Source: Dryomyza anilis (lineage: Eukaryota > Arthropoda > Insecta > Diptera > Dryomyzidae). From it: a DNA stretch of 64,000 nt. Each line of letters starts with the position of its first letter. The first letter of the stretch is position 1. Made by a program: the position numbers and the translations under genes. Below, one piece after another: positions 24,466 through 37,069 of this stretch. The notes beneath the pieces are model-generated. The model did not search any database and was not told the origin of the DNA. It saw only the letters and a program-made list of their open reading frames with translations. Where the stretch lies: assembly GCA_951804985.1 (NCBI GenBank), contig OX638134.1, positions 79,029,679 through 79,093,678 on the forward strand, read 5' to 3'.

Positions 24466-24754
24466 TGTTTGCAGCCATGTTTCCATTGAATTTTGATATC
24501 ATCAGAAGGGTAGCAAATAATTGAAAATTGTCTAAAATTCAAATAATGTCAAATTTAGTTGATCAATTCGTAGATTTGGCATGGTACAAATAATTTCAGT
24601 ATTCGTTTGACTACATCAATTCACATGAAATTAATTTATAACGTTTATTGTTTGCAAATCGAACAAATTTTTTTTTTAGATACGAATTTCAATTGTGAAC
24701 ATTTTAGACATGCAATTTATTATAATTTAAATTTACTTAGCAATAAAAATTCAT

Positions 24755-26810
24755 CACTAAATATTCAATTTTTCACTAAAAATTCAATTTTTCACTAAAA
24801 ATTCAATTTTTCACTAAAAATTCAATTTTTCACTAAAAATTCAATTTTGCACTTAAAATTCAATTTTTCACTTAAAATTCAATTTTTCACTAAAAATTCA
24901 ATTTTTCACTAAAAATTCAATTTTTCACTAAAAATTCAATTTTTCACTAAAAATTCAATTTTTCACTAAAAATTCAATTTTTCACTAAAAATTCAATTTT
25001 TCACTAAAAATTCAATTTTTCACTAAAAATTCAATTTTTCACTAAAAATTCAATTTTTCACTAAAAATTCAATTTTTCACTAAAAATTCAATTTTTCACT
25101 AAAAATTCAATTTTTCACTAAAAATTCAATTTTTCACTAAAAATTAATTTATTCACTAAAAATTCAAATTTTCATTAAAAAATTCAATTTTTCACTAAAA
25201 ATTCAATTTTTCACTAAAAATTCAATTTTTCACTAAAAATTCAATTTTTCACTAAAAATTCAATTTTTCACTAAAAATTCAATTTTTCACTAAAAATTCA
25301 ATTTTTCACTTAAAATTCAATTTTTCATTTAAAATTCAATTTTTCACTAAAAATTCAATTTTTCACTAAAAATTCAATTTTTCACTAAAAATTCAATTTT
25401 TCACTAAAAATTCAATTTTTCACTAAAAATTCAATTTTTCACTAAAAATTCAATTTTTCACTAAAAATTCAATTTTTCACTAAAAATTCAATTTTTCACT
25501 AAAAATTCAATTTTTCACTAAAAATTCAATTTTTCACTAAAAATTAATTTATTCACTAAAAATTCAAATTTTCATTAAAAAATTCAATTTTTCACTAAAA
25601 ATTCAATTTTTCACTAAAAATTCAATTTTTCACTAAAAATTCAATTTTTCACTAAAAATTCAATTTTTCACTAAAAATTCAATTTTTCACTAAAAATTCA
25701 ATTTTTCACTTAAAATTCAATTTTTCACTAAAAATTCAATTTTTCACTAAAAATTCAATTTTTCACTAAAAATTCAATTTTTCACTAAAAATTCAATTTT
25801 TCACTAAAAATTCAATTTTTCACTAAAAATTCAATTTTTCACTAAAAATTCAATTTTTCACTAAAAATTAATTTATTCACTAAAAATTCAAATTTTCATT
25901 AAAAAATTCAATTTTGCACTAAAAATTTAATTTTTCACTAAAAATTTAATTTTTCACTAAAAATTTAATTTTTCACTAAAAATTCAATTTTTCACTAAAA
26001 ATTAAATTTTTCACTAAAAATTAAATTTTTCACTAAAAATTCAATTTTTCACTAAAAATTCAATTTTTCACTAAAAATTCAATTTTTCACTAAAAATTCA
26101 ATTTTTCACTAAAATTTCAATTTTTCACTAAAAATTCAATTTTTCACCAAAAATTCAATTTTTCACTAAAAATTCAATTTTTCACTAAAAATTCAATTTT
26201 TCACTAAAAATTCAATTTTTCACTAAAAATTCAATTTTTCACTAAAAATTCAATTTTTCACTAAAAATTCAATTTTTCACTAAAAATTCAATTTTTCACT
26301 AAAAATTCAATTTTTCACTAAAAATTCAATTTTTCACTAAAAATTCAATTTTTCACTAAAAATTCAATTTTTCACTAAAAATTCGATTTTTCACTAAAAA
26401 TTCAATTTTTCACTAAAAATAAAATTTTCACTAAAAATTCAATTTTTCACAAAAAATTAATTTTTTTACTAAAAAATTAAATTTTTACTTAAAATTAAAT
26501 TTTTCACTAAAATTCAATTTCTCACTAAAAATTCAATTTTTCACTAAAAATTAATTTTTTCACTAAAAATTTAATTTTTCACTAAAAATAAAATTTTTAA
26601 CTAAAAGTTCAATTTTTAACCAAAAATCAATTTTTAACTTTAAATTCATTTTTTACTAAATATTATATTTTACATTAAAAATTAAATGTTCACTAAAAAT
26701 TTAATTTTTAAGTACAAATTTAATTTTTCACTAAAATTTAATTTTTACTAAAAATTCAATTTTTCACTAAAAATTAAATTTTTCACTAAAAATTCAATAA
26801 TCCACTAAAA
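24755..26810 (+). repeat. 19-bp satellite array 4, homogenised, with higher-order repeat
   Basis: Roughly 100 copies of AAAAATTCAATTTTTCACT lie between receptors B and C, many of them identical. A distinctive variant block (ATTAATTTATTCAC, then TCATTAAAAAATTC) recurs near 25143, 25542 and 25866. This marks higher-order repeats of about 400 and 324 bases. Homogeneity falls off after about 26400. Confidence 0.95.
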
Positions 26811-27427
26811 ATTGAAATTTTTTTCAATAAATTTAATATTGAAAAAATTTCTATTAAATTTTTTTTTTTAAATTAAATTTTTTCTCATAAAATTCAATAT
26901 AGTAAAAAATTTCTATTTAATTTCTAATCCTTAATTGTGTATCAGAAAATGTTTCATGATTTACACCTCACAAAATCTCTCTAATTATTACACATGCTTT
27001 CGTGTCTGTTGTTTTTAGTACTAATACCATTTTGCACTAATGATCAAAAAATAATTAAGTGCCTCAACAGTTGTTCTATTCTTATCAACGATGGCTATAT
27101 TTGCTGCACCCAACTAAATCGAGTGAAACGCAAATTAGTAGAGTCTCGAACTGAGAAAATAAAAACGACAAAAAGAGGTGGGGGGGAGTGAAACAAATGA
27201 ATTACTGAAAGCACTCAATTATTTGGTACAAAATACCGCTTAACATGGCACGACAGGTGTTGCCAATTAGTTGGATATATATGCAAAGAACGGTAAACCA
27301 TGCCGAGACCAATTTCGACTCGACTCTACTCGAATCTATTCTACTCACAGTGCAGCTCTCAGTGTAGCATTCAATGCCGAAGACTCATTAGTGAACGTCA
27401 ACGAAAAAATCTGAAATATAAATTATA
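26811..27427. other. 5' flank of receptor C
   Basis: AT-rich sequence is followed, from 27240, by a more balanced stretch before the start codon of C. A TATATATA run lies at about 27272, and TCAGTG initiator-like motifs lie near 27345-27365. These could be core promoter parts, but the spacing does not settle on one pair. Confidence 0.35.
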
Positions 27428-30400
27428 ATGAAATTTGTACCGAAGATCGATGGGAAATTTCGCAAATTGGTGCGTTTTTCACGTAATGAACCTACAACGC
27501 ATTCCGCAAGAGTTACCGTCACGTAAGCGTCATCTTGTGGCAAAGCCTTGTAGTACTTAATAACATTGTGTTGGAAACATTTTGCAGGCAACAGCAACAG
27601 CAGAAAGTATCAGACGGAGATAGCAACACTTTGGCAAATGCAACACGAAGGCAGCCCACAATGCGCGAAGGTTGTCGTGCTTATATGGAGAAAATGACTA
27701 AGTTGCAGGAGCCACATGGAGATTACGATAAATTACCGAGTAAGTGGTAAGAAATTGAATTATAACAGTGGGAAAATGTTGTTAAAATGAGTAGGTCTTT
27801 TAATTAGTAGTTCGTTTATTTTTTTTTTCTTGTGTTGTGTTAGTAGAAATTGATTCTTTTAGAGTTTATCTATATGGGCATTTCTTTGGGTACCGGACGG
27901 GACATTCGTACGCTTAAAACTTTTATATCTCGAAAGAAAAATTAATGAATTTACTTGATTTTTTTTTCTACAAGTAGTATTAGAAGTATTAGTATTAGAA
28001 AATTCTATACGGTAAATCATAAGATTAAATAGTTGTCGTTCTGGACGGGAGAAAAACGGAAGTAAATGTCGAGGTTCATTGGACTTTTTTTTTTTTAATT
28101 ATTTTTTAAATTAATTTTTTAAATTATTTTAGAAAATATCTGAAATCATGTGATTTATTTATATATTAAGACAATGTTTCTAAAGTTTACAGTTTTTTCA
28201 TAATAAATCAAAGAAAAATTCCGGAAGGTACAAAAAGTTCTGTATAGAAATTATCACTATGATTATTATAAATATTATAACTACTTTTGGCGTACAGTAT
28301 ATTTTTTTGAATTATTTCAGAAAATAGTTGAGACAATTTACTTTATTTTTGTTCATATACACTTTGTTCTTAAAGTTTATAGTTATGTCGTAATAAATCA
28401 CAGAATAATTCCGGATGTTTTGTATGAAAATTTCCACTACGATTTTTTGCTATAAATAAAATTTTATCTGACAGTAATAATAATTCGATTTGAATTTCCA
28501 GATGTTGTTTAAGGTTTCTATTATTTTTTCCTTTTTTGGGATTTTTTTATTTTTTTTTTTGGTATTTTTGGTACTCAGTTCCGGACGTGAGAGATTTCAG
28601 TTAGCTGTCAAAAAATGTTGGTATAAATGATACGTTACAAAAAATCATATATACAACGATATCCAAAAGGAAAATATTTTTTTTTTGGTTTTAAAACTAT
28701 TTTGAAATTATGATAAGAAGTGTAGAAAATACACTGATATATTCAGTGGAATTAGAAAGATATACTATTCCTAACTCCATTCACCCAAAAATGGCGTTTG
28801 AGGCAAATAAATTCTCAACTGTATTGATGGCCTAGTAGAAATTGTTCTAGGATGATGATCAGATCGAGTACTGATAACTAAATATATTTGTTTTTTTTTT
28901 TTTTTTTTTTTTTTACAAATTAACCAACGCTCAGGGGATGCCCCCTATTCGTGCAATGCACAGTGTTGATCGCAAGGAAGGATTATAGGTTCAAAGGAGG
29001 AGGAAAGATGGAGTAGTGTCGGTGGATGTTTGCTTTAAATTTCCCAATATTAAAAATATCGGGAAAAACAGACGCAGGGAGATTGTTCCACAAACGAATC
29101 GTGCGACTGAAGAACGAATTCTCTCTGTAATGCGTGGTTCTGTTGGGAACCGTGTGGACTACGAAGGGGTGGGCTTGGTTCGATGCCCTAGTAGTACGAG
29201 GGAACACACGACCTGGTGGAATCAGGCCATGTATTTCCCTCGAACACTTACCATTGTAGTACCTATAAAACAGGCTTACACACCCTACGGTCCTTCGGTG
29301 CTCAAGAGAACCAATAGAGGATGAAATATTTTCATCCCCTATTAAAAATATTGCACGTTGATATTATCTTGTAATGATCATGTCTACCCCAATAGGGAAC
29401 AAATCTACTAGGGTTGGGCATATTTTAAAATATGTACCAGATGGCAAATAGTTAGGTAGTTTTGAACTTCGAGATAACCATAAGTAATTTTTTTGTTTAT
29501 CCTAAATGCTAAAAATAATACAAAAATAGTCTAAAAAAAATGAAAATTGTTCCAGTTTAGATATAAATATCTTAAAAACTATTATTTATATTATTTATAT
29601 TAAAAGAAAAATTGATTTGTAATCATGTCATCAAATTTTCGATTTCTGTGACATCAAAATGGTTCAAATGTCAATGTAAAATGAAAATTTCATCATTTTT
29701 ACGTGAAATCCGCAATATGAGTCGATAACTTTGATCGACAAAATTTAAGAAACCACCAACTGATTTCTTTAATTTTTCGATCAAATTTATCGACTCATTT
29801 TGTCAATTTGGCGTCAAAGTGACGCAATTTACTTTTTTACTAAACAATTTACTGAACATTTGAGCAATTTTGCCGTCACAAAAATCGAGAATTTTACTGC
29901 TAGATTTACAAAAACGAGCTGCAGGTCATATAAGTATTTTATCGAATTCCAAACGTTCAATATATGTGAAAAGAATATAATTAATTATTTTTTCTTGGCA
30001 AATATTTGGATTTAAAACCAACGTAAACTTCAAAAAAACCAAAATACAAACATCCAAAATTTTGGTTGCTACAACCTAATGTTATATCATTTAGTCAATA
30101 TAACTAACTATCTGTTGAGCCAACTAGATATTTGTTATGTCTCATTATAAATTTAGTTGTGGGAAACAATGGAAATAAAAAACAAGTTTTTCGTAGACTG
30201 AATTTTCGTAACAATATCTTAATTGAAAAATGTTCACTATGTGATTTCTATCTATAATGAAATATGGTGTATGACATCTTTAATGCAATGTCCTTTATAA
30301 AATAATTTTAGACATATTCATCAATGACAAATTTTCCAAATTTTCCAAACCGAGTTTCATCATTAATGTCCTTGTCGTCAATGATGTTATTTCCCGCTGG

Positions 30401-33400
30401 GATTGTTTTTTTTTTTCTGTAGAGAATGGTGAGATGAATAGAAATGTCTACGATAATTTTCATATATCAATTCAAAATGCATTTTTTAAATCGAATTTTG
30501 TTGTCAAATATTTAAATTTTGATCGAAAATCACGATTTAGGACGAATACACGCTTTTTGTATTGCAAAATGAACGACAAAACGAACATTTTTATCAAATG
30601 AATTTGGTCATTCTACACCAAAAGTGGTATTAAAACGTGATAAAATTGTATGATTATAAAACGCACTAATTGTGACAAAATAACATCAATATGACTGGTA
30701 GTTATAATAATATGTTTCCTGGAACTATTGTGCATAATTTTCAACAAGATTCAAGAATTAAAATCACCAATAAGTCAACCAAATTAGCTGAATATAATTG
30801 AGTGCATCAAGTTGCGATCTCGGCATTATATTATACGATTGTCACAACCATAAAAACAACACTCTCTACAATATGACATTCAATTTCAAGTTTTTTCAGA
30901 GTGTGTATGATATATATTTAATTTTTCAATAATAAAGTGACATGTTTCACCGCATTACGGTAAAATGTTGACATGACAACATATTTAACAAAATTATCAG
31001 ATTTTTCCGCTGGCAATTTATAATGAGTTTGTTTTTCAATTACGAATTTTTGCACAGAGTTCTTACCAAAAGCTACCAAGGATACGTATATGTATGACGG
31101 GAGCTTTCATGAGGCAATTGGCTCAGGTGAGTTTTTTTTTGAAGGGCTCCATGTGGGTGAGATGAATAAAATGCTATAATGTATGAATAAACGCTACTGA
31201 TAACTGATTAAAATCTATTTTTGACAACATACATATGTTAAAAATATATATTTTAAAGTAATTTTAAACTTAAATTTTAAAATATAATATGTAATATATT
31301 TTTAAGTCTGCAGCACCTAATTTTTGTGCATATTAATTAGAGCATTATTTTGTGTTTAATAACTTTTACTTTTCTGTATTTTTCTATTCAAATAATTTTA
31401 ATCTTCGTTTCTTTTCATCTCTGCCAAATAATTTGCCTGCGGTATAAGTGTTGCTCATGGCTCAGTTTTTTTCCATTATGCCCGTCAAGGGTGTTAAGAC
31501 GCCTCACCCACAAGACCTCAGCTTTTCATGGTACAATATTCGCACCTGGTACAGTGTACTATTCATTGTGACCACGTTTATTGATTCGGCACTCGCGGGA
31601 TACAAAGTTCTGCATAACAAAATTACTTTCAATAATATTGGTAATTATAATAAATACGTGTTTAAGCTCAATTATTGTAATTGGTGCTCAAATTTTAGAT
31701 AAAGTTAAAATTTAAATGTGACTCATGTTCGTTAGTTTATTGTCCAACTAATGTGACTCATATACGAGCTTAAGTTTTAGCTCATAGACTAATTAATACA
31801 TTTCATAAATGAGAGAAGTTTGACTTCATAACTAATTTAACTGTTTAAAAGCAAAAGTAAGAGCTGATAGCTAAACTAATTTATGCTAAAATTTGAGCCA
31901 GTACTTGAGCTCAAATGCAACTCATATACAAGTAAAATTAAGATAAATATTACTCATATTTGAGTCTATGTTTATACTGGTAGTTAAACGTATTTGAGTC
32001 AAATTATTGACACACACTTGAACTATAAATTAAGCTCAGTATTGTGCATCTATTCTATTCTACACTTATTTTGGATTACTTTTGCAGAGCCAATGATTTT
32101 TCGTTTCTGCATCATCGTCTTTTGTGCCGCTTCATTGAATTTGGCACGCAAATGGCACATCATCATGTTGCAGTGGCACGCAACAGAAGCTCAGTTGCCG
32201 CCATATCACTGTCAGTTCGAAAAACGACGTATGGGCTATAAAATAAAAATAGTTACTTTTGTGGCAATGATGTTGTCGCTGGGCGAACATATTATGAATC
32301 TGCTCTCAATAATACAATATCAGAAAATGTGTCCGGAAACCACGAATCCAATAAAGAATTATTTTTTACTCGCCGACGATCAGATTTTTTATGTCTTCGC
32401 CTACTCCAGTTGGTTGGCTTGGTTGGGTAAAATACAAAATATACTCTCGACATTTACCTGGAACTATATGGACGTATTTGTGATGGTCATGAGCATTGGA
32501 CTTTCGTCCAAGTTTAAGCAACTTAATGATAATCTGATGAAGTTCAAGGGAATGGTAGGTGGGAGTTTGAGTGGCACACGAAAAACTTCACATTTGTCTG
32601 ATATATGTTGTGCTCCATTGTAATTTATGTAAGGACTCTTTATAGACACGGCACGTGAGTAACACTAGAATTGCACTTGAATGACATATGAATGGCAGTG
32701 AATAGCACATGAATCACAGAGTTATGAAATATTGATGGGAATGATATGTGGGATAATGAGTAACACATTATTTGCACATTAAGAATATCAAGTATTTGTA
32801 ATATATAAAGCTCATAGCAAATGAGGTGACATGATTGGCACATAACTGTTACACGATCGGCACATGATGGACAATGATGAGTACATAAAGGGTACATGAT
32901 GGGCACATGATGGGCACATTATGAGCATATTATGGGCATATGATTGGCACATACTGGACACATGATTGGCGCATTAATTTTACCTGATTTCCAATAAGGA
33001 AAATTAATGTGCCAATCATGTGTCCATCATGTACCCATCATGTGCCCATCATGTGCCCATCATGGGCCCTTCATGCGCCAATCATATGCCCACGAATACT
33101 ATATGATGGGCTCATGATTGGTACATGATTGGCACATGATTGGCACATGATTGGCACATGATAAGCGCTTGATTGGTACATGATTGGCACATCATTGGCA
33201 CATCATTATCATATGATAGGCAAATGACCGGCACATGATTGGCTCATGACACGTGATTGGCTCATGTTTAGCACTTGATTGGCACATGAATGTCACGTGA
33301 TTGGCACATGAACGGCACGTGATTGGCTCATGTTTAGCACTTGATTGGCACATGATTGGCACATGAATGGCACAAGAATGGCACATGAGTGGCACATGAA

Positions 33401-36400
33401 GGGCACATTATTGGCACATGATTGGCACACGATTCGCACATTATTGACACATAAAGTTTACATAATTGTCACATGAATGGCATACAAAAGTCACATGACT
33501 TGTCAGATAAATGAACAATGTTTGTCACATGAATAGCACATAAATGGCACATGTATTTGAGTACGTATTTAAGAAATTTTTACACATGCCCTTTAATGAG
33601 CTGCACATGTTTTGTATAAGATTGATAAATAACAGACACTTTTTAAATCACGACAAAATTTAAAATTTCAGCAAATGCCTGAATCTTTCTGGTCGGAGCG
33701 TCGCATACAATATCGTTCATTGTGCATGCTTTGTGAGAATATGGACAATGCTATATCCATCATTACCATGATCTCATTTTCGAACAATTTGTACTTCATC
33801 TGTGTACAGCTGCTGAAGAGTTTAAAGTAAGTGCCCTCGGGTGGGTGCTGCTCAAGAGCTAAACTGCTCTTAGTTGCCAAAGTAGTTTTCAGTATTTTAA
33901 GTAGTTGAATAATTAAATGGCTAACTTTGTTAAATTGCTTGTCTTATGTAGTAGGTACTATTAGGTGAGTGTATAATAAATGTTATTAATGAGGTTGAAA
34001 AGCTGCTGCTAAAGAAGTTACTGCGTTATTTAATCCAGCCAGTAATCTTTTATGAAATATAGCATAAAGGTGGTAATATGTAGCGTCGGTAGCTCGACTG
34101 GTTAGTGCGTTGGACTACGAGCGAAAAGTCGCTGGTGCGTTCGACTACGAGCCGAAAGGTCGATCCCCAGCGACTGCCAAAAACTTTTCATAGAAAACAT
34201 TTTTCTATGCGACGCTACCTCTCGGCAGTAAATCGCAAACCTACGAGAGTAAAACATTGCCTATGATTAGCTCTCACCCGCCGTTCGGATTCGGCAATAA
34301 ACTGTAGGTCCCACCAATTTGAGTACAAATATAACACGCACAGCTCAAATAGTGAGAGAGCTCGTCCGAAGTTCTATACAGGACTGTAGCGCCGAACTAT
34401 TATTATAAAGGTGGTATTGTTATCAAAAGGTCGGTAATGGCATTAAAGGATATTAAAAGGGAGGCTAAATAGTTAAAATTGATAATTTATATGAAGTAGT
34501 AGTAAAGTAGCTCAAGTAAAAATAGCTTAAGTAGTAAAAGTAGTTCTAATGGGCAAAAGTATCTCAAGAGTAGTAAAGTAACTTTTTTTATTGCCAAAGT
34601 AGCGAAAGTAAATTAAGAAGGCAAAGTAAATTAAAAAGGGAACGAAGTTTTTAAAGTAGCATATGTCTTAAAAATAGTTGAACTAGTATATGTAGCCGAT
34701 GTAGTTAGAGTAGCATAAGAAGAGAGTAGTAAAAATATTTAACATATTAAAGTTATTTCACGTAGTATAGTAGCGAAAGTAGCTTAATAAGGTGTACTAG
34801 TAGCTTAGATTTTAGGATTAGTTTAAGTAGATAGATTAGCGAAAGTACGTTAAGAAATGAAAGTAGTAAGTGTAGCGAAATTATCTTAGTAAAGGGAAGT
34901 AGTTAAAATATCACAAGTAGCGAAAGTGGTTTAAGAATAATTAGTAAAGGAAGTTTTTGTGTTAAAAGTATGCCAATTGCGAAAGTAGTAAAAGTAACTT
35001 AAATATTAAAGTTAGTTCAAGTAGTATAGTAGAGAAAGTAGCTTAAGGCTACTTTCTAGTAGTTTAGGTATTAAGATTATTTCAAATAGTTCTACTAGAG
35101 AAAGTACGTTAAGAAGTGAAAGTAGCAAGAGTAGCGAAAGTATCTTAAGAAAGGGAAAGTGGTTTAAGACGAATTAGTAAAAGTAGCTTTCAGAGTAAAA
35201 GTAGGTTTCGTAGTAAAAGTAGCATAAAAGTGGTCTTAAAGTAGCTTCTGCATTGAAAGTAGTAAAAGTAGCGAGTATTTTAAGTAGCAAAGATATCTTA
35301 ATAAAGGAATGTAATAAAAGTAGCTAAGCTTTAAAAAAGTTTAAATTGTAAAAGTAGCTCAAGTAGCGAAAGTAGTTTATGAAATGTGAAGTGGTTTAAG
35401 AAGAATCAGTAAAAGTATCTTTCGTAGTTAAATAGAATAATAGTGGCCTAAAAGTAGCCTCTGCATTGAAACTAGTAAAAGTAGCGAGTATTTTAAGTAG
35501 CAAAGATATCTTAGTAAAGGAATGTAATAAAAGTAGCTAAGCTTTAAAAATAGTTTAAATTGTAAAAGTAGCTCAAGTAGCGAATGTAGTTTATGAAATG
35601 TAGAAAGTGTTTTTAGTCTTAAAAGTAGTCAAGTAGCGAAAGTAGCTTAAGAATGAGTATTAGTAAAAGTAGCTTTAGTATTAAAAGTAGTTCAAGTAGC
35701 AAGAATTGTCAAAGAAAATAGTTGAAGTAGCCAAATTAAAAAAAAAACTAATTTAAAATAGCAGAATTAATTAAATTGATATTTTTCGAACCAATCATTA
35801 AATCAATTTAAATAGTTTAATGTGAGCAAAGTGGCAAAAATTACCCGATGCTTCTAAGTAGTCGACTAATGTTTGCTCTCCCTAGGTAGTCTAGCCTTTT
35901 AGAATTAATGCGAATTTATAATAATAATTCTTTCATCTCTCATATTTCTATTTCGCTAAAGCTGTGCCTTATTAAAATAACACTTTTTTACATAATCTCA
36001 TCTCACGCCAGCAAAATGCCCTCCGTCGAACATGCTGTGTACTTTTATTATTCGCTCATTTTTCTGCTCGGACGCACGATGGCCGTGTCACTTTACACGG
36101 CGGATGTTAACGACGAGTCCCGGAAGCCGTTACGTGTGCTGCGCTGCGTGCCGAAGGAGTCCTGGTGCCCGGAGGTGAAACGTTTCGCGGACGAGATAAA
36201 CAGCGATCTGGTGGCATTAAGTGGAATGAAGTTCTTTCATTTGACAAGAAAATTGGTGTTGAGTGTAAGTGTGGAATGGGACAATAATTGGTAAAGGAAG
36301 GTTGCTTTCAGTAGGGTGAAGAATGTGCGATTTAAGTGGAAGATGTTATATATAGTTTGATGAAGGTGAAAAAGTAAAAAATAATGTGTACAAAATTTTA

Positions 36401-36677
36401 GAGAATTGCCTTGAGGATGGATAATATGCTATATGGTTAAGATTAATGTGTCGCTAAAGTAAAACACGGTTTTTTATAATCTACTCATTAAAACAAGACA
36501 GTTTGAAATAAAGGAGAAAACTTAGTTATTAAAGAGTCCAGTATAAAATAACTAAATTAATAATGTTCCGTGTTTTTTTTACAATTTCAGGTAGCTGGCA
36601 CTATAGTGACATATGAGCTGGTACTAATACAATTTCATCAACCTACAGATCTGGGAATTTGTCACACCAAATTATAG
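27428..36677 (+). CDS. Gr64: sugar gustatory receptor C, Gr64 family
   Basis: Eight exons: 27428-27522, 27588-27739, 31058-31126, 31449-31640, 32088-32554, 33672-33826, 36012-36264 and 36591-36677, giving 489 residues. The start is ATG 27428 (MKFVPKIDGKF). The N-terminal cytoplasmic part is long (~105 residues), with five consecutive Gln at 33-37. Family blocks are DGSFHEAIGSVLLMAQFFSI (TM1), FRFCIIVFCAAS then [93 protein letters not shown], and TYELVLIQF (468-476). Two introns present in B are missing here: the one before EH (exon 5 is one 467-base exon) and the one after CPE (exon 7, 253 bases). Known family role: sugar-gated cation channel subunit. Intron 2 alone is 3.3 kb of transposon debris. 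Confidence 0.93.
27872..28625 (+). mobile_element. dispersed ~0.75-kb repeat, GGACGGGA family, copy 1
   Basis: It begins ATATGGGCATTTC, then CCGGACGGGACATTCGTACG, then AAGAAAAATTAATGAATTTA, AATTCCGGATG and a TTCCGGACGTGA end. The same order occurs at 60757-61450, with fragments at 48788-48854 and 49490-49627. There are no terminal repeats or ORF. It lies in intron 2 of receptor C. Confidence 0.7.
28891..29330 (-). mobile_element. 3' fragment of a non-LTR retrotransposon (LINE)
   Basis: On the minus strand, 29207-28983 encodes about 74 residues ending in SFFSRTIRLWNNLPASVF, then NIGKFKANIHRH. This is the pattern seen at the very C-terminus of insect non-LTR reverse transcriptase ORFs (RTIxLWNxLPA...FKxxVxRH). 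After the stop comes a short 3' UTR and a 24-base T run on the + strand (28891-28914), the poly(A) tail. It is 5' truncated with no catalytic domain, and it lies in intron 2 of receptor C, antisense to it. Confidence 0.75.
29634..29895. mobile_element. palindromic element in intron 2 of receptor C
   Basis: The centre is near 29760. ATGAGTCGATAACTTTGATCG (29716 onward) pairs with CGATCAAATTTATCGACTCAT ending near 29799. Outward, TTTCGATTTCTGTGACATC pairs with GCCGTCACAAAAATCGAGAA. The arms are about 120 bases and imperfect. There is no ORF. Confidence 0.7.
30230..30401 (-). mobile_element. CCCAGCGGGAAAT-terminus element, copy 1
   Basis: Read on the minus strand from 30401: CCCAGCGGGAAATAACATC, ATTGACGACAAGGAC, TTTGTCATTGATGAATATGT, then GGACATTGCATTAAAGATGT. 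The same blocks in the same order start at 57245 on the + strand. The other end was not found. It is dispersed and probably a TIR-type element. Confidence 0.6.
31128..31448. other. intron 3 of receptor C
   Basis: This AT-rich intron shows no repeat or gene beyond its splice sites. Confidence 0.5.
32600..33600. repeat. minisatellite GGCACATGATT with internal inversion
   Basis: About 1 kb of tandem 11-12-base units (GATTGGCACAT, GATGGGCACAT, GAATGGCACAT) occupies intron 5 of receptor C. At about 32996-33085 the array runs in the opposite sense (ATGTGCCAATCATG, CCCATCATGTG), mirroring 32890-32980 around a centre near 32987. That part is therefore a long hairpin. Confidence 0.88.
34080..34406 (+). 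repeat. tRNA-derived SINE, copy 2
   Basis: A tRNA-like head (GTAGCTCGACTGG, TTAGTGCGTTGGACTACGAG) is followed by the shared body (CTCTCGGCAGTAAAT, CCTACGAGAGTAAAACATTG, CACCCGCCGTTCGGATTCGG) and a TATTATTATA tail. The head carries an internal duplication of about 30 bases (GACTACGAGC...GACTACGAGCC), and the B box is altered to GGTCGATCCCC. It sits in intron 6 of C. Confidence 0.85.
34440..35760. repeat. degenerate AAAGTAGCTTAAGTAGTAA repeats
   Basis: About 1.3 kb is built from irregular AAAGTAG, AAGTAGC and TTAAGTAG words in intron 6 of receptor C. A longer block (CATTGAAAGTAGTAAAAGTA, then CAAAGATATCTTA) is repeated near 35250 and 35470, so there has been segmental duplication about 220 bases apart. 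Confidence 0.8.
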
Positions 36678-36680
36678 TGC

Positions 36681-36698
36681 AATAAAAAATACAATAAA
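36681..36698 (+). promoter_or_regulatory. poly(A) signals of receptor C
   Basis: Two AATAAA hexamers lie within about 20 bases just after the TAG stop of C (the first at 36681), an unusually short 3' UTR if used. Confidence 0.5.
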
Positions 36699-37069
36699 AT
36701 AACTGAAAATATAATTATTGCAATTCTAACGAATATATTTATTTTTAATAATTTAATAAATTAGTATATAATTCACACCAACTAAAAACTCATTAAGTTT
36801 GAAAATAGAAATAAATTTAAATATTAATAATTGAAATTCAGCAATGTGTGAGGTCAAACGATTCAATAAAGCAGGCGACCATGTGGACATTTTTGATAAA
36901 TGAGCATTGATTATACACAGAGTAAAATTTTATATAGTAAAAAATGTCAAAACATTTGGCAATAAAAATCTTTTACAAATTTAATACAAATTTTTATGTT
37001 TTAATTTTTTTTACTTTTCCATAATTGATTTGATTAAAAAAAATATATCGTAAATTAACAAAAGTAGAT

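Noticed and set aside
24755..26810. CRISPR-like regular array
   Set aside because: There is no repeat/spacer alternation. The units are directly tandem 19-mers in an animal genome, so this is a satellite.
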